Shown: piece after piece, positions 8,551 through 16,974 of the stretch
Numbering within the stretch: position 1 is the first letter of the stretch
Layout: each line of letters begins with the position of its first letter
Assembly: GCF_027789125.1 (NCBI RefSeq)
Contig: NZ_JAQFVF010000089.1
Coordinates: forward strand, 124,001 to 188,000
DNA from: Paenibacillus aestuarii
GTDB lineage: Bacteria > Bacillota > Bacilli > Paenibacillales > NBRC-103111
Length of the DNA: 64,000 bases
Direction of reading: 5' to 3'
Program-made: the position numbers and the translations under genes
Notes under the pieces: model-generated
Seen by the model: the letters and a program-made list of their open reading frames with translations, nothing else
Told to the model about the DNA's origin: nothing
The model's database searches: none

Positions 8551-9486
8551 CTACTCTTCAAGAGCTTTCACGAGACGATACACGGTCCGATGAATGGGAA
8601 GCTCGATCTGCAAGGCTTCCGCCAACCGCAGTAAACTGCCGTTCATGCTGTCGATCTCGGTGTTCCTCTTCAGCATCACATCCTGCAGCATAGAGGAGTG
8701 GTTGCGCGCAGTCGCCTTGCACACATGCTGAATCGTTTCCCATAGATCTTCAGGCAAAGAAATCTGTTTCGCCGCAGCAAGCAGCATGGCTTCATCGAAT
8801 AGATCTCTCATCAACGCAATTGTCGAGGGTGAACGCAGCAAATCCCCATTCTTCACGCGCAAAATAGCCGTGAGCGGGTTAATCACTGCATTGATGAGGA
8901 GCTTGGTCCATATTCGCATCACCATGTTTTTCGACATCTCCGCTGAAACTCCTGCTTTTTCCATTAAATCTGTCAACAAAATTTGCAAACCTTCAGGCAC
9001 CGGTTCATGCCCTGCCGCTTCGATGGCTCCAATATACGTGATCCCTTTGCCCGTATGCGATACGGCGTTGCTCCCTTCTTTGCGCGCGGCCTCTGTCGTC
9101 ACGGCCAGCAGCAGCTTGTCGCTGCCGACGGCGCTGCCCAGCCTTTGTTCGTGTCCGATTCCGTTCTGGAAACAGACGAGCACCGTCTTTGCCGCCATAA
9201 GGCTTTTGACACCAGCAATCAGCTCATCGGTAATCGCCGTCTGTTTCACCATCAAAAAGATAAAATCGGGATCCCCCCCGCTCCCCGCTTGCCCATCTTC
9301 AAAGCTTTCCACAACTATATTCCGAGCGGCCATCCGCGTACCGTCCAGGACGATGCCATGCTCTTGCAGCGCCTGCGCCTGGTCTTTCGTTCTCGTTACG
9401 ATCGTCAATCGGTGTGAACATTCAGACAACTTGGCGGCAAATAAAAGACCGAGCGATCCTGCGCCGACAATCATGATATGCATCAT
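8551..9486 (-). CDS. panE: 2-dehydropantoate 2-reductase (ketopantoate reductase family)
   Basis: Reduces ketopantoate to pantoate with NADPH in the pantothenate and CoA pathway, or a related 2-ketoacid. It has 311 residues. The N-terminal Rossmann motif is IMIVGAGSLGLLFAAKL, followed by FLMVKQT and an FQNGIGHEQRL loop. The C-terminal ApbA/PanE helical domain carries a lysine in MRIWTKLLINAVINPLTAI, where the family has its catalytic Lys and Asn. It corresponds in place to the YlbQ-type paralogue next to bshC in bacilli, so the physiological substrate is uncertain. Confidence 0.9.
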   Translation of the reverse strand: MMHIMIVGAGSLGLLFAAKLSECSHRLTIVTRTKDQAQALQEHGIVLDGTRMAARNIVVESFEDGQAGSGGDPDFIFLMVKQTAITDELIAGVKSLMAAKTVLVCFQNGIGHEQRLGSAVGSDKLLLAVTTEAARKEGSNAVSHTGKGITYIGAIEAAGHEPVPEGLQILLTDLMEKAGVSAEMSKNMVMRIWTKLLINAVINPLTAILRVKNGDLLRSPSTIALMRDLFDEAMLLAAAKQISLPEDLWETIQHVCKATARNHSSMLQDVMLKRNTEIDSMNGSLLRLAEALQIELPIHRTVYRLVKALEE

Positions 9487-9551
9487 CTTTGAATCCCTGC
9501 TTTCTATTGTTAATTGATTCCTTCCATTATAGCATCACCGCGATAACATAA

Positions 9552-9590
9552 TAAAAGCCCCGGCTTGAGGATCTCTCCTTAGCCGAGGCT
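9552..9590 (-). terminator. Intrinsic terminator after rsfA
   Basis: Minus strand AGCCTCGGCT (9581-9590) pairs with AGCCGGGGCT (9556-9565) over 10 bp with one T:G pair, followed by TTTATT. It closes the rsfA transcript before panE. Confidence 0.8.
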
Positions 9591-9604
9591 GCTTATGCTG
9601 ATCA

Positions 9605-10255
9605 TTAATCTACTCTTTCTAAATTCCCGTTGGCATCCATTTTGAAACGAGGCTTGCCGTCTTCTTCTTCCTCTACCAGGAAGGCCATTTTCCTTGCCCG
9701 GTCCATAATTTGGATCAAAGCTTTATAATCATCGTTAACGACGCGGTAATCGGTAGACACTTCACTAACCTGCTTGTTCAGTTTGTCATTCTCCCGAACG
9801 AGCTTATCTAATTCCTCTTCTTTTTCCTGCAACTCTTTTTCTAAATTTTTGATATGCCTGTTCATATCTTGATAGGTGCTGCGCCACTGGCGTAGAAAGC
9901 GAATGACAGCATCTATCGAAAGCGTTTCTTCTGTAAACGTTTCAGATTTGATGTTGCCCAGTTCCGCATTATCCAGCATCGCAATGGATGAGCTTGAAAT
10001 GCTCACAGCCGCATGCTTCTTGAGCTGAGTGCGCTTCTGTCGCTGCGCTTTAGCTATTTGAATCGCTGCTTCATATTTCTTCCTAACGAAGCTATTCCAG
10101 CGAAAACCGCAGGCTGCCGCTGTCCGTCCAATCCGTTCGCCTACTTCTTCGAAAGCTGACAATTGCGTGCTTCCTTCTCGTATATGCCGCAAAGTCACTT
10201 CCGCTAAAATCAAATCGTCTTCGTCGCTCCAAGCATCTTGTCTGATTGCCGACAT
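9605..10255 (-). CDS. rsfA: RsfA family prespore transcription factor
   Basis: Myb-like DNA-binding regulator. In Bacillus, RsfA tunes the sigma-F regulon in the forespore. The 216 residues begin with a SANT/Myb-type domain (WSDEDDLILAEVTLRHIREGST, then RTAAACGFRWNSFVRKKY). After a Ser-rich linker comes a coiled coil near residues 120-170 (NRHIKNLEKELQEKEEELDKL). The ATG at 10255 has GGAGG 9 bases upstream. The longer frame to 10291 lacks a ribosome site. In Bacillus the gene (ylbO) also lies close to the ylbQ/bshC region, so synteny supports the call. A terminator follows. Confidence 0.9.
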   Translation of the reverse strand: MSAIRQDAWSDEDDLILAEVTLRHIREGSTQLSAFEEVGERIGRTAAACGFRWNSFVRKKYEAAIQIAKAQRQKRTQLKKHAAVSISSSSIAMLDNAELGNIKSETFTEETLSIDAVIRFLRQWRSTYQDMNRHIKNLEKELQEKEEELDKLVRENDKLNKQVSEVSTDYRVVNDDYKALIQIMDRARKMAFLVEEEEDGKPRFKMDANGNLERVD

Positions 10256-10390
10256 AAGGTCAATCCTCCTAACATTAATGTACGGTTGCATCTATACCGA
10301 AAGCTGGCCGAGCATACGCGTGTATTATGCCTTCAGTAAGAGTAAAGTGATTTTAGAATGATCTCACTCCGGTTGGTATACATGGATTGG

Positions 10391-10454
10391 TACCATTAGT
10401 ACTATTTCTATGCTCATAGTAGATTTCATAGAATCTATTTGATACTAAATGGTA
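10391..10454. other. Extended stem-loop between rsfA and the DUF2626 gene
   Basis: TACCATTAGTA (10391-10401) pairs with TACTAAATGGTA (10443-10454) with one bulge. Inside, TTCTAT (10406-10411) pairs with ATAGAA (10428-10433). The rest of the roughly 370-base gap holds only the promoter at 10551-10579. No known RNA family is recognised. Confidence 0.45.
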
Positions 10455-10550
10455 TTGCCAAATTTTTTGTCACTCATACATGGAAGGCTTATAAAATGAC
10501 ATACTAGTCCTAGATGATGAAATGTTTTTAAATTCGTCACGTTTTGACGG

Positions 10551-10579
10551 TTTACACTATTGGACTCAAAAGGTATAAT
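10551..10579 (+). promoter_or_regulatory. Sigma-A promoter of the DUF2626 gene
   Basis: TTTACA (10551-10556), 17 bases, TATAAT (10574-10579), about 50 bases before the start codon at 10629. Confidence 0.8.
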
Positions 10580-10628
10580 GTGGTGTAGTAAAAGTGCAAC
10601 GTGGAACGAGAGGGGGATGTAACGAAAA

Positions 10629-10859
10629 ATGGATCGCATGTTTCGGGTACTAGGATTTTGGACGCTTGCCATCGCTTTGATGAGCTTAGCTGGCGATATG
10701 ATTCCAATGTCTTTGATTTTCTTCTTCCAAACAGCCGTATTCGTCATACTTGGCTATATGCGCTTGTCAGAACGCACGTACATATTGTTGTTCTGGGGTT
10801 ATATGATCCTGTCCTTTGGCGGATTTACGTACTGGTCATTCTTCAAAATGACCGTCTAA
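10629..10859 (+). CDS. DUF2626 family small membrane protein (YqgY-like)
   Basis: 76 residues with two or three membrane helices. It opens MDRMFRVLGFWTLAIALMSL, the hallmark of DUF2626 (Bacillus YqgY), and continues with LSERTYILLFWGYM and GFTYWSFF. Function is unknown in all members I know. A GGGGG ribosome site lies about 12 bases upstream. It has its own promoter and a strong terminator, so it is monocistronic. The family is conserved in length, and this copy looks intact. Confidence 0.85.
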   Translation: MDRMFRVLGFWTLAIALMSLAGDMIPMSLIFFFQTAVFVILGYMRLSERTYILLFWGYMILSFGGFTYWSFFKMTV

Positions 10860-10880
10860 CCGACAACGAACAACAAAAAG

Positions 10881-10917
10881 AAAAAGTGATCCGATATCCA
10901 TCGGATCACTTTTTTTT
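10881..10917 (+). terminator. Bidirectional terminator between the DUF2626 gene and the methyltransferase gene
   Basis: GTGATCCGAT, loop ATCC, ATCGGATCAC, followed by T8 on the plus strand and preceded by A5, so it works both ways. The stop codon of the convergent methyltransferase gene lies inside the stem. Confidence 0.88.
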
Positions 10918-12069
10918 CGTTGCAATCAATACTTTGAACAATTCGCTCATTTGGTCGCTAACCAGCAATTGGCGGATCGCCCGATTCCTTTTTGACACGT
11001 CGCTGAACGGATTCCGATCAAAGTGATTTTGAAGTTTATGTAAAATGCCCTGGTCCAGCAAAAATTCCCGCTGTGTTTGCAAGGAAACCTCATCCGCACC
11101 GGACATCGAGGCTGTCTGCTTACATGCCGTGAAATTCACATGTGATGTCACATCCTGCTCTCCTTGGTAAATAAAGGGATTATCATGCGCCTGATGCCGG
11201 CGATAGCACATCAACGTTCCATTATGGCGATGAGGTGCGTACAGCTCCTCCTGCCGGTCACCGTAGTCAATCACCAGTAAGCTGCCGCTGTGCATGCGGT
11301 TCATCACCGCCTCAATCCAAGCCGCTGCTGCAGTATTGATTTCCGCAATTTGCCCGTCTACCCATTGAACGTTCATCCCCTGCAAGTCGTCTAATAAGCG
11401 GCTGTCCTGAAGCGAGCGCCATATTTCCGAAAAAGTCTGATCGTCTTCATTCCAGACCACATAACTTTGTTGCCATTGCTCCTGCTGGTAACGCATTCGC
11501 TGAACCGGAAAAGCATCCAGCAATTCATTGGCGATGACATAGAGATGATCCTGCGGTGGTTGCGCGAACCACGCTTGTTCTTCCATGAAGGTTAAGACGT
11601 CCGCGTGGGTTTGCAGCGTTTCCCGCTGCAGGCGGCGATGATACGAGCTGGATTCAATCATCGTATACGATAAGCGGCTGTACAGGTCAGGCGCGATCAA
11701 ACGAAGTTCATCCAGCACATGCAACGCCATACGCCCGTTGCCGCCTCCCCATTCTACGAGGTGGATTCTTTCATCGGGGTCATCCGGAACACGTGTTCTT
11801 TTCTCTAAAAAAGCTGCCACCATGTCGCCCATCACCGTCCCGATAGAAGAGCTCGTATAGAAGTCTCCGGCTTTGCCGATTTTCGGCTCTTCATTGCGAT
11901 AATAGCCACCAGGCTCATTGTATAAACAAATATTCATATAATCGCGAAACGTAATCATCTGCTCAGCGCTTTGCGCAATCGCCGCTTTCAAAGCATGAAC
12001 GACCTCCGGACGGCCCAGTTGAGTATTCACTTGCATCCCCCATTTCTTTACTTGAAGACAAATGCTCAC
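10906..12069 (-). CDS. SAM-dependent methyltransferase, MidA/NDUFAF7 family
   Basis: Class I methyltransferase related to mitochondrial NDUFAF7/MidA, which methylates an arginine of complex I in eukaryotes. Bacterial substrates are mostly unknown. It has up to 387 residues. Family marks are an N-terminal FRDYMNICLYNEPGGYYRN (the usual MxxxLYxPxxGYY pattern), AGDFYTSSSIG, the SAM loop LVEWGGGNGRMALHVL near residue 110, and LLVIDYGDRQEELY near 270. The start is unclear: the GTG at 12069 has only a weak site, and the ATG at 12036 has GGGGG directly adjacent. It is divergent from the lipoprotein gene. Confidence 0.85.
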   Translation of the reverse strand: MSICLQVKKWGMQVNTQLGRPEVVHALKAAIAQSAEQMITFRDYMNICLYNEPGGYYRNEEPKIGKAGDFYTSSSIGTVMGDMVAAFLEKRTRVPDDPDERIHLVEWGGGNGRMALHVLDELRLIAPDLYSRLSYTMIESSSYHRRLQRETLQTHADVLTFMEEQAWFAQPPQDHLYVIANELLDAFPVQRMRYQQEQWQQSYVVWNEDDQTFSEIWRSLQDSRLLDDLQGMNVQWVDGQIAEINTAAAAWIEAVMNRMHSGSLLVIDYGDRQEELYAPHRHNGTLMCYRRHQAHDNPFIYQGEQDVTSHVNFTACKQTASMSGADEVSLQTQREFLLDQGILHKLQNHFDRNPFSDVSKRNRAIRQLLVSDQMSELFKVLIATKKK

Positions 12070-12117
12070 GAAACCTATATAATGATAAAGGATTATGGAA
12101 GGAGAGACAAAAGTATC

Positions 12118-13086
12118 ATGTGCAAAAAATGGTTGACCCTCACGGTGGTGGCTGCAGTCAGCATCACCTCATTAACAGCTTGTACAGATAATACGAAAGT
12201 GAAAGAAGCAGCCGTTCAATCGCTAGACAAACAAAAAGAAATGAAATCGTATACTTTCGAAGGAAGCACGGCTTTATCGATGAACGATGCTTTGATCAAG
12301 ACCTCGAACCCATTAACGAATGGATTGCTCGCGCTGGTGAAAGAAAGCACCATTGAATGGAAAGGCATCAGCAACATCGATCCGCTGCAATATCAGACAG
12401 ATTTGAAAATTACCCCTAAAGGGTCTACATCGCCTTTTGAGATTCCAATTCTCATTAAAGATAACAAAATGTATTTTAATATGCCAGCTATAAATAAATC
12501 GGCTGATGAATATTATATGGTTGATTTGCAGCAAATGAGCCAGAACAGCAAATCGCCGCTCACACTGGACAGCTTGAAAAACACATCACAACTGACCACC
12601 TCTCTGGCCAGCCTGCTCATGGGCGGAACCGATGCCAAATGGTTTAGTCAAGCCAAGGATCCGGTCAAGCTGAAAGATGGCACGAATGCCAAATCAATCA
12701 GCATTGAGATCACAGACAAAAATGAAAAAGAATTGAATACGATGCTGCAAGCAAAAATGCCTGAATTCATCGGTTTATTGCAAAATAACGGCCTGCTGTC
12801 TGCCGATAAAGCGGACGAGCTGAAAAAAGCGCCTGCCGGCAACTTTCAGATTCATGCACCTGGCAAAATGAACATCGCCATTGATGATCAAGGATTTGTC
12901 CGCGATGAAACGTTGGATCTGAACTTCGCCGTAACCGCGGCGGACGGTAAAGCCGCTGATAATCATATCACCTTGCACCAAACCTATGATGCGATCAACC
13001 AAGGTTCTCCACTGACCAAAGAAGTGCCGAAAAATGTGCGCAGCTTCGATGAGATTCTAAAGCTAATCGCTCCTGCTAAAAAATAG
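12118..13086 (+). CDS. Uncharacterised lipoprotein
   Basis: Exported, membrane-anchored protein of 322 residues. The signal peptide is MCKKWLTLTVVAAVSITSLTAC with lipobox LTAC. The mature part has alternating strand-forming segments such as YTFEGSTALSMN, DPLQYQTDLKITPKG and KLKDGTNAKSISIEI. That pattern fits a LolA/LppX-like or DUF6612-like half-barrel, but I do not recognise a named family. GGAAGGAG precedes the ATG. A longer in-frame ORF from 11971 runs antisense to the methyltransferase gene and has no signal peptide, so it was discarded. It ends at a strong terminator and stands alone. Confidence 0.75.
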   Translation: MCKKWLTLTVVAAVSITSLTACTDNTKVKEAAVQSLDKQKEMKSYTFEGSTALSMNDALIKTSNPLTNGLLALVKESTIEWKGISNIDPLQYQTDLKITPKGSTSPFEIPILIKDNKMYFNMPAINKSADEYYMVDLQQMSQNSKSPLTLDSLKNTSQLTTSLASLLMGGTDAKWFSQAKDPVKLKDGTNAKSISIEITDKNEKELNTMLQAKMPEFIGLLQNNGLLSADKADELKKAPAGNFQIHAPGKMNIAIDDQGFVRDETLDLNFAVTAADGKAADNHITLHQTYDAINQGSPLTKEVPKNVRSFDEILKLIAPAKK

Positions 13087-13096
13087 CCTATCCTAC

Positions 13097-13129
13097 ATAC
13101 TTACCTCTTCATCGGGTAAGTATTTTTTT
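13097..13129 (+). terminator. Intrinsic terminator after the lipoprotein gene
   Basis: ATACTTACC and GGTAAGTAT form a 9-bp stem with a 9-base loop, followed by T7. Confidence 0.88.
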
Positions 13130-13183
13130 GTGCTTCATTTAATAGAATTATGTTAATCTGATCATAGGGGGAGAGAACATGAA

Positions 13184-14281
13184 ATGAATAATAAAATCAA
13201 AGCTATCTGGATGTCGATCCTGCTGCTCCAATCGCTCATGCTTCCATCCTACTCCGCTTACGCCGAAGAAGGAGCACAGAATCAAGGGGATACCAAAGAG
13301 CTCGTCCAGAAGGGATTAACGATATTTGAAATCGATAAAGAAGTCGCACGCTTGAATGATCAAGACGCGCAGATTGCTGAGCAAATCAAGCAAAATGAGC
13401 GCGATATTGACAATCAGAATCAAGATGTCGCGAAGACGAGGAAACATGCCGCAAGAGTGGTGCGCGCCTACTATACAGGCGAACGAGACTCCATCTGGAT
13501 GCTGATGTTCTCCGTCACTTCTTTTTCCGATGCGCTGAAAATGTTCGAGTATTTGTCTATGATTATCAGCAATGATCATCGAGCGCTGGATCAATTTACG
13601 ACTTCCTTCGTGAAGCTGAAAGCTTTGCGCAGTGGTCTTGAAACTTCGCGTTTACAGCTGCAGCAGACGAAAGATAAATATTTGCAGCAGCGTACACGGC
13701 TTGTGCAATTGCAGGAAGAGCTGGACAAGCAGCTAGCCATCACGGCCCAGGCAAAAGTGATTGAAGAGCAAATTAATAATGTGAATAAGCAATGGAGGGA
13801 TCAGGGCGTGCCCCTATTCCGGGAATATCTCCGGAATTTAAACACCGCGTTTAAAGATCTTCCGCAATATGTGACCAATGGCAGCAATAACTTTTTGGAC
13901 TTATCCAATCTTAAAAATCCGGTCATTACTATTACCGATCAACAATTTAATGCGTACATACATACGAAAAATGAACAGCTTGCCAATTTGAATTTCACCT
14001 TTTTAGATGGCAGCATTGAAGCGCAAGGCACGCAAGACGATGTCCATGTCACGTTGGACGGGCAATTCATCTTGATAGAAAACCCGGATATGAACGAGGT
14101 TCGTTTTCAAGTCAACCGGCTTGTGTTTAACGGCTTTGAGCTGCCGGATACGACCATTGACGATTTTGCCAAAGAGTTTAAACTCGGTTTCATCCCGCGG
14201 AAAATGGTCAGCTACATGGATGTTGTCAGCGTCGAAACGAAAAAGGGAGTCGCTACCGTGAAACTGAAACTCATGCTTTAA
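13184..14281 (+). CDS. Exported coiled-coil protein with C-terminal lipid-binding-like domain
   Basis: Secreted or surface protein of 365 residues. The Sec signal peptide covers residues 1-27 (cleavage after AYA). Residues 40-230 are a long coiled coil resembling the N-terminal segment of CwlO/PcsB/EnvC-type cell-wall proteins (RLNDQDAQIAEQIKQNERDI, RVVRAYYTGERDSIWMLMFS, SFSDALKMFEYL). Instead of a NlpC/P60 or peptidase M23 domain, the C-terminus (235-365) is a beta-rich module starting VITITDQQFNAYI. That opening is reminiscent of YpmS/DUF2140-type sheets. A role in regulating wall hydrolases is plausible but inferred. AGGGGGAGA precedes the ATG at 13184. Confidence 0.7.
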   Translation: MNNKIKAIWMSILLLQSLMLPSYSAYAEEGAQNQGDTKELVQKGLTIFEIDKEVARLNDQDAQIAEQIKQNERDIDNQNQDVAKTRKHAARVVRAYYTGERDSIWMLMFSVTSFSDALKMFEYLSMIISNDHRALDQFTTSFVKLKALRSGLETSRLQLQQTKDKYLQQRTRLVQLQEELDKQLAITAQAKVIEEQINNVNKQWRDQGVPLFREYLRNLNTAFKDLPQYVTNGSNNFLDLSNLKNPVITITDQQFNAYIHTKNEQLANLNFTFLDGSIEAQGTQDDVHVTLDGQFILIENPDMNEVRFQVNRLVFNGFELPDTTIDDFAKEFKLGFIPRKMVSYMDVVSVETKKGVATVKLKLML

Positions 14282-14354
14282 ACGGAGCAACTTGCATGCA
14301 GCTGCAGTTTTCCACATAATAGGGATACAACGAATATAAAGCGAGGACCGAAAC

Positions 14355-14843
14355 ATGGAATCAAAAATTGGCATTATGCTGGATTTGCCCGATGATAAAT
14401 TGCCAGGCTTTTATGCCCAAGTAGTCAAGGCCTTAGCTGGGAAAGCGCAGTTATTTGATCGGGATAAAGAGATGCTGATCGTAAGCGATGAAGAACAACA
14501 GCAGGCTGTGCTGGATATTATGGCACATTATAAGGTCGAGACAGAAATCATGGCGCTGTGCCTTGTCCCTGATGATGCCGAACTGACGGACCTGTTCAAC
14601 GATTATGGCTTTATTAGCCGTTCCGAGCACGCATACCTCTACGAATCGCTGATCCGCGTATTCCGACTTGTTCCAGCTAATGAGCGGGCTGACGCTGCGT
14701 CCGCGAAGCAGCAGATGGACGAGCATTTGCTCGCGCAGTGGAACGCGGACGGACTCGATACGTTCGTCGTTGACCGCCAGCTGGAAGAACTGATGCATGG
14801 CATCGCTAAGGCGTACCGCTGCCAAATCGAAATTGTGCTGTAA
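14355..14843 (+). CDS. Hypothetical protein, 162 residues
   Basis: I do not recognise this family. It is soluble, acidic and without a signal peptide, with mixed helix and strand. Notable segments are GIMLDLPDDKLPGFYAQVVKAL, MALCLVPDDAELTDLF and a helical C-terminus. It starts 70 bases after the exported coiled-coil gene. A GCGAGGA site lies 8 bases before the ATG, and a large palindromic terminator follows. Codon use matches its neighbours, and good length and spacing support a real gene. Confidence 0.65.
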   Translation: MESKIGIMLDLPDDKLPGFYAQVVKALAGKAQLFDRDKEMLIVSDEEQQQAVLDIMAHYKVETEIMALCLVPDDAELTDLFNDYGFISRSEHAYLYESLIRVFRLVPANERADAASAKQQMDEHLLAQWNADGLDTFVVDRQLEELMHGIAKAYRCQIEIVL

Positions 14844-14863
14844 GCTGGCCGTGTTCAGCACTA

Positions 14864-14899
14864 AGAAAGCCCTTATCCATCGATGGATAAGGGCTTTCT
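14864..14899. terminator. 36-base perfect palindrome, bidirectional terminator
   Basis: Arms of 18 bp are fully self-complementary around ATCGAT, between convergent genes ending at 14843 and 14906. Short U-tracts (TTTCT) follow on both strands. It is unusually long and perfect for a terminator. Confidence 0.75.
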
Positions 14900-14905
14900 C
14901 GACGC

Positions 14906-16237
14906 TTACAGCAAATCTGCTGCCAGCTGAGCCAAATGTGAACGCTCGCCGCGTTCCAGTGTAATATGGCCGCTAATATTTTCCTGTTTGAAGCGTTCTA
15001 CCACATAAGTTAAGCCGTTGCTTGAAGCATCGAGGTACGGATGGTCAATTTGATCCGGATCACCGAGCAGGACAATCTTACTGCCCTCTCCTACGCGCGA
15101 TACTATCGTTTTCACTTCATGCTTCGATAGGTTTTGCGCTTCATCGATGATGATGAATTGGCCGGGAATCGATCGGCCGCGGATATATGTCAGGGCTTCC
15201 ACTTGGATGCTGCCGAGGCCGGCCAGCACCTTATCAATGTCCCCCGGTTTTTTCGTATCGAATAAAAATTCCAGATTATCATAGATCGGCTGCATCCATG
15301 GCCGCAGCTTTTCGTCTTTTTCCCCTGGCAAGTAGCCGATATCCTTGCCCATGGGGACGACCGGACGCGCGATCAACAGCTTCTTATATTTCCGCTCGTC
15401 TTCGATTTTCATTAGACCTGCCGCGAGCGTCAGCAGTGTCTTCCCTGTCCCCGCTTTGCCCGTCAAAGTCACTAGCGGGATGTCATCATTGAGCAGCAGC
15501 TCCAGCGCCATGCGCTGCTGCGCGTTGCGGGCGGCAATGCCCCAGATGGGCTCGTTGCTCATAAACAGCGGCTCGAGCTTCTTCCCTTCGGCATTGACTT
15601 TCAGCAGCGCCGATTTGGAGGTGCCCAGCTCATCGCGCAAGATGACAAATTCATGCGGGTGCAGCATATACCCCAAGTTTAATGAATTGACGCTCAGATA
15701 GCGGTACGAATAAAACTCATCAATAATGGATGGATGCACATGCAAGGTCAAATATCCTGTGTACATATCCGTCTGGGCGACAATGCGGTCCGTCAAATAA
15801 TCTTGTGCGGTTAAGCCTAGCACGTCAGCTTTAATGCGGACCAACGTATCTTTACTCACGATGACGACAGGTCTTGGCATATCGTTCGCTTGCTCTTCAA
15901 TGTGATAATTGAGCGCTACGGCCAAAATCCGGTTATCATTGGTCAATTCGGCGAAGGTTTCCTGCAGCTTGGCAAAGCTGCGGTGGTTTAGCTCAACCTT
16001 GACACTTCCGCCATGTTCTAATGTAATCCCATCGGATAACGTCCCTTTGGCTCTTAACCCGTCCAGCAGACGGGAGACATGTCTAGCATTGCGGCCGATT
16101 TCGTCGGCATTCCTTTTCTTTGAATCGATTTCCTCCAACACCACGGCGGGTATGACTACTTCATTATCTTCGAAGGCAAACAGAGCATTTGGGTCTTGAA
16201 GCAGTACATTCGTATCCAACACGTAAATTTTTTTCAT
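14906..16237 (-). CDS. ylaK: PIN domain and PhoH-type ATPase fusion protein (YlaK)
   Basis: 443 residues. The N-terminal PIN nuclease fold has YVLDTNVLLQDP with an acidic residue at the metal site, EEIDSKKRN and a later NDNRILAVA. The C-terminal PhoH ATPase has Walker A LTGKAGTGKTLL and Walker B FIIIDEAQNLS. Together they suggest RNA-directed cleavage with unwinding, as reported for PIN-PhoH proteins. The exact role of YlaK is not known. The ATG at 16237 has GGGAGGGG upstream. The longer frame to 16303 has none. It is divergent from the YlaJ-like lipoprotein gene, as part of a ylaK-ylaJ-ylaH-typA neighbourhood also seen in Bacillus. Confidence 0.92.
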   Translation of the reverse strand: MKKIYVLDTNVLLQDPNALFAFEDNEVVIPAVVLEEIDSKKRNADEIGRNARHVSRLLDGLRAKGTLSDGITLEHGGSVKVELNHRSFAKLQETFAELTNDNRILAVALNYHIEEQANDMPRPVVIVSKDTLVRIKADVLGLTAQDYLTDRIVAQTDMYTGYLTLHVHPSIIDEFYSYRYLSVNSLNLGYMLHPHEFVILRDELGTSKSALLKVNAEGKKLEPLFMSNEPIWGIAARNAQQRMALELLLNDDIPLVTLTGKAGTGKTLLTLAAGLMKIEDERKYKKLLIARPVVPMGKDIGYLPGEKDEKLRPWMQPIYDNLEFLFDTKKPGDIDKVLAGLGSIQVEALTYIRGRSIPGQFIIIDEAQNLSKHEVKTIVSRVGEGSKIVLLGDPDQIDHPYLDASSNGLTYVVERFKQENISGHITLERGERSHLAQLAADLL

Positions 16238-16371
16238 TTGTATGTCCCCTCCCAGTAATGGCGTTAGATCATTGGCTATAAGAACCAATACGTATTGATT
16301 CATACATACAAGCTAGCTGATAAGGACAAACTAAATGCGAGATGCAAAGAAAAAAGAGAGGATCGATTCTA

Positions 16372-16920
16372 TTGAGACGAATCTGCCTAGTGTTGCTGTT
16401 CATGTCCTTGGCTGCCGGCTGTAGTCAAGCGCCGAAAAATGGTGCTGCCCCCCCTCAAGATCCATCTCAACAACAAGTGAAAGTTCAACAAATCGCTCCG
16501 CAAAAACTGGAGATTAAAGATTCCAGAGCGGTTGCGGACCGGTTGGAGCAACTGGCTACCAGCATTCCCGACGTCGAAAGCGCGCATTGCGTCGTCTTCG
16601 GCAACACCGCGGTTGTCGGCATTAACCTGAATAAACAGATGGACCGCGCCAAAGTCGGGACTGTGAAATATTCGGTAGCGGAGGCGCTTAAAAAAGATCC
16701 CTACGGCGTCAATGCCATCGTTACCGCAGATATGGATCTGGACCAACGCTTGCGCGATATTCGCGATAATGTCCGGGCCGGAAGGCCGATTACCGGATTT
16801 GCTGAGCAGATGGCAGAAATTATCGGCCGCGTGATGCCGCAATTGCCGCGCGATATTCGCAATCCGCCGAGCAACCAGGCGCCAAGTGAAGCGAATCGAG
16901 TCGGAAGCCCGAATCTCTAG
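16372..16920 (+). CDS. ylaJ: YhcN/YlaJ family sporulation lipoprotein
   Basis: Lipoprotein of about 182 residues with signal RRICLVLLFMSLAAGC (lipobox LAAGC). The Spore_YhcN_YlaJ core includes IPDVESAHCVVFGNTAVVGI, VKYSVAEALKKDP and NAIVTADMDLDQRLRDI. Relatives are found in the inner spore membrane or cortex region and affect germination or outgrowth. The preferred TTG start at 16372 has GAGAGG 10 bases upstream. The alternative ATG at 16342 adds ten basic residues but has only a distant AAGGA. The C-terminus is Pro/Asn rich. Convergent with the PNPOx-like gene across a shared terminator. Confidence 0.85.
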   Translation: MRRICLVLLFMSLAAGCSQAPKNGAAPPQDPSQQQVKVQQIAPQKLEIKDSRAVADRLEQLATSIPDVESAHCVVFGNTAVVGINLNKQMDRAKVGTVKYSVAEALKKDPYGVNAIVTADMDLDQRLRDIRDNVRAGRPITGFAEQMAEIIGRVMPQLPRDIRNPPSNQAPSEANRVGSPNL

Positions 16921-16936
16921 CAGCCTGCAAATACAA

Positions 16937-16974
16937 CAAAAAGCCTGTCTGCAACCGCAGATCTAGGCTTTTTT
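16937..16974. terminator. Bidirectional terminator between ylaJ and the split-barrel gene
   Basis: AAAAAGCCT...CTGC, loop, GCAG...AGGCTTTTTT makes a two-part stem, with T6 on the plus side and A-rich sequence on the other. The stop codon of the minus-strand gene falls inside it. Confidence 0.85.

Noticed and set aside
10445..10747. Minus-strand ORF overlapping the DUF2626 gene
   Set aside because: Antisense to a conserved family member and its promoter, with no ribosome site.
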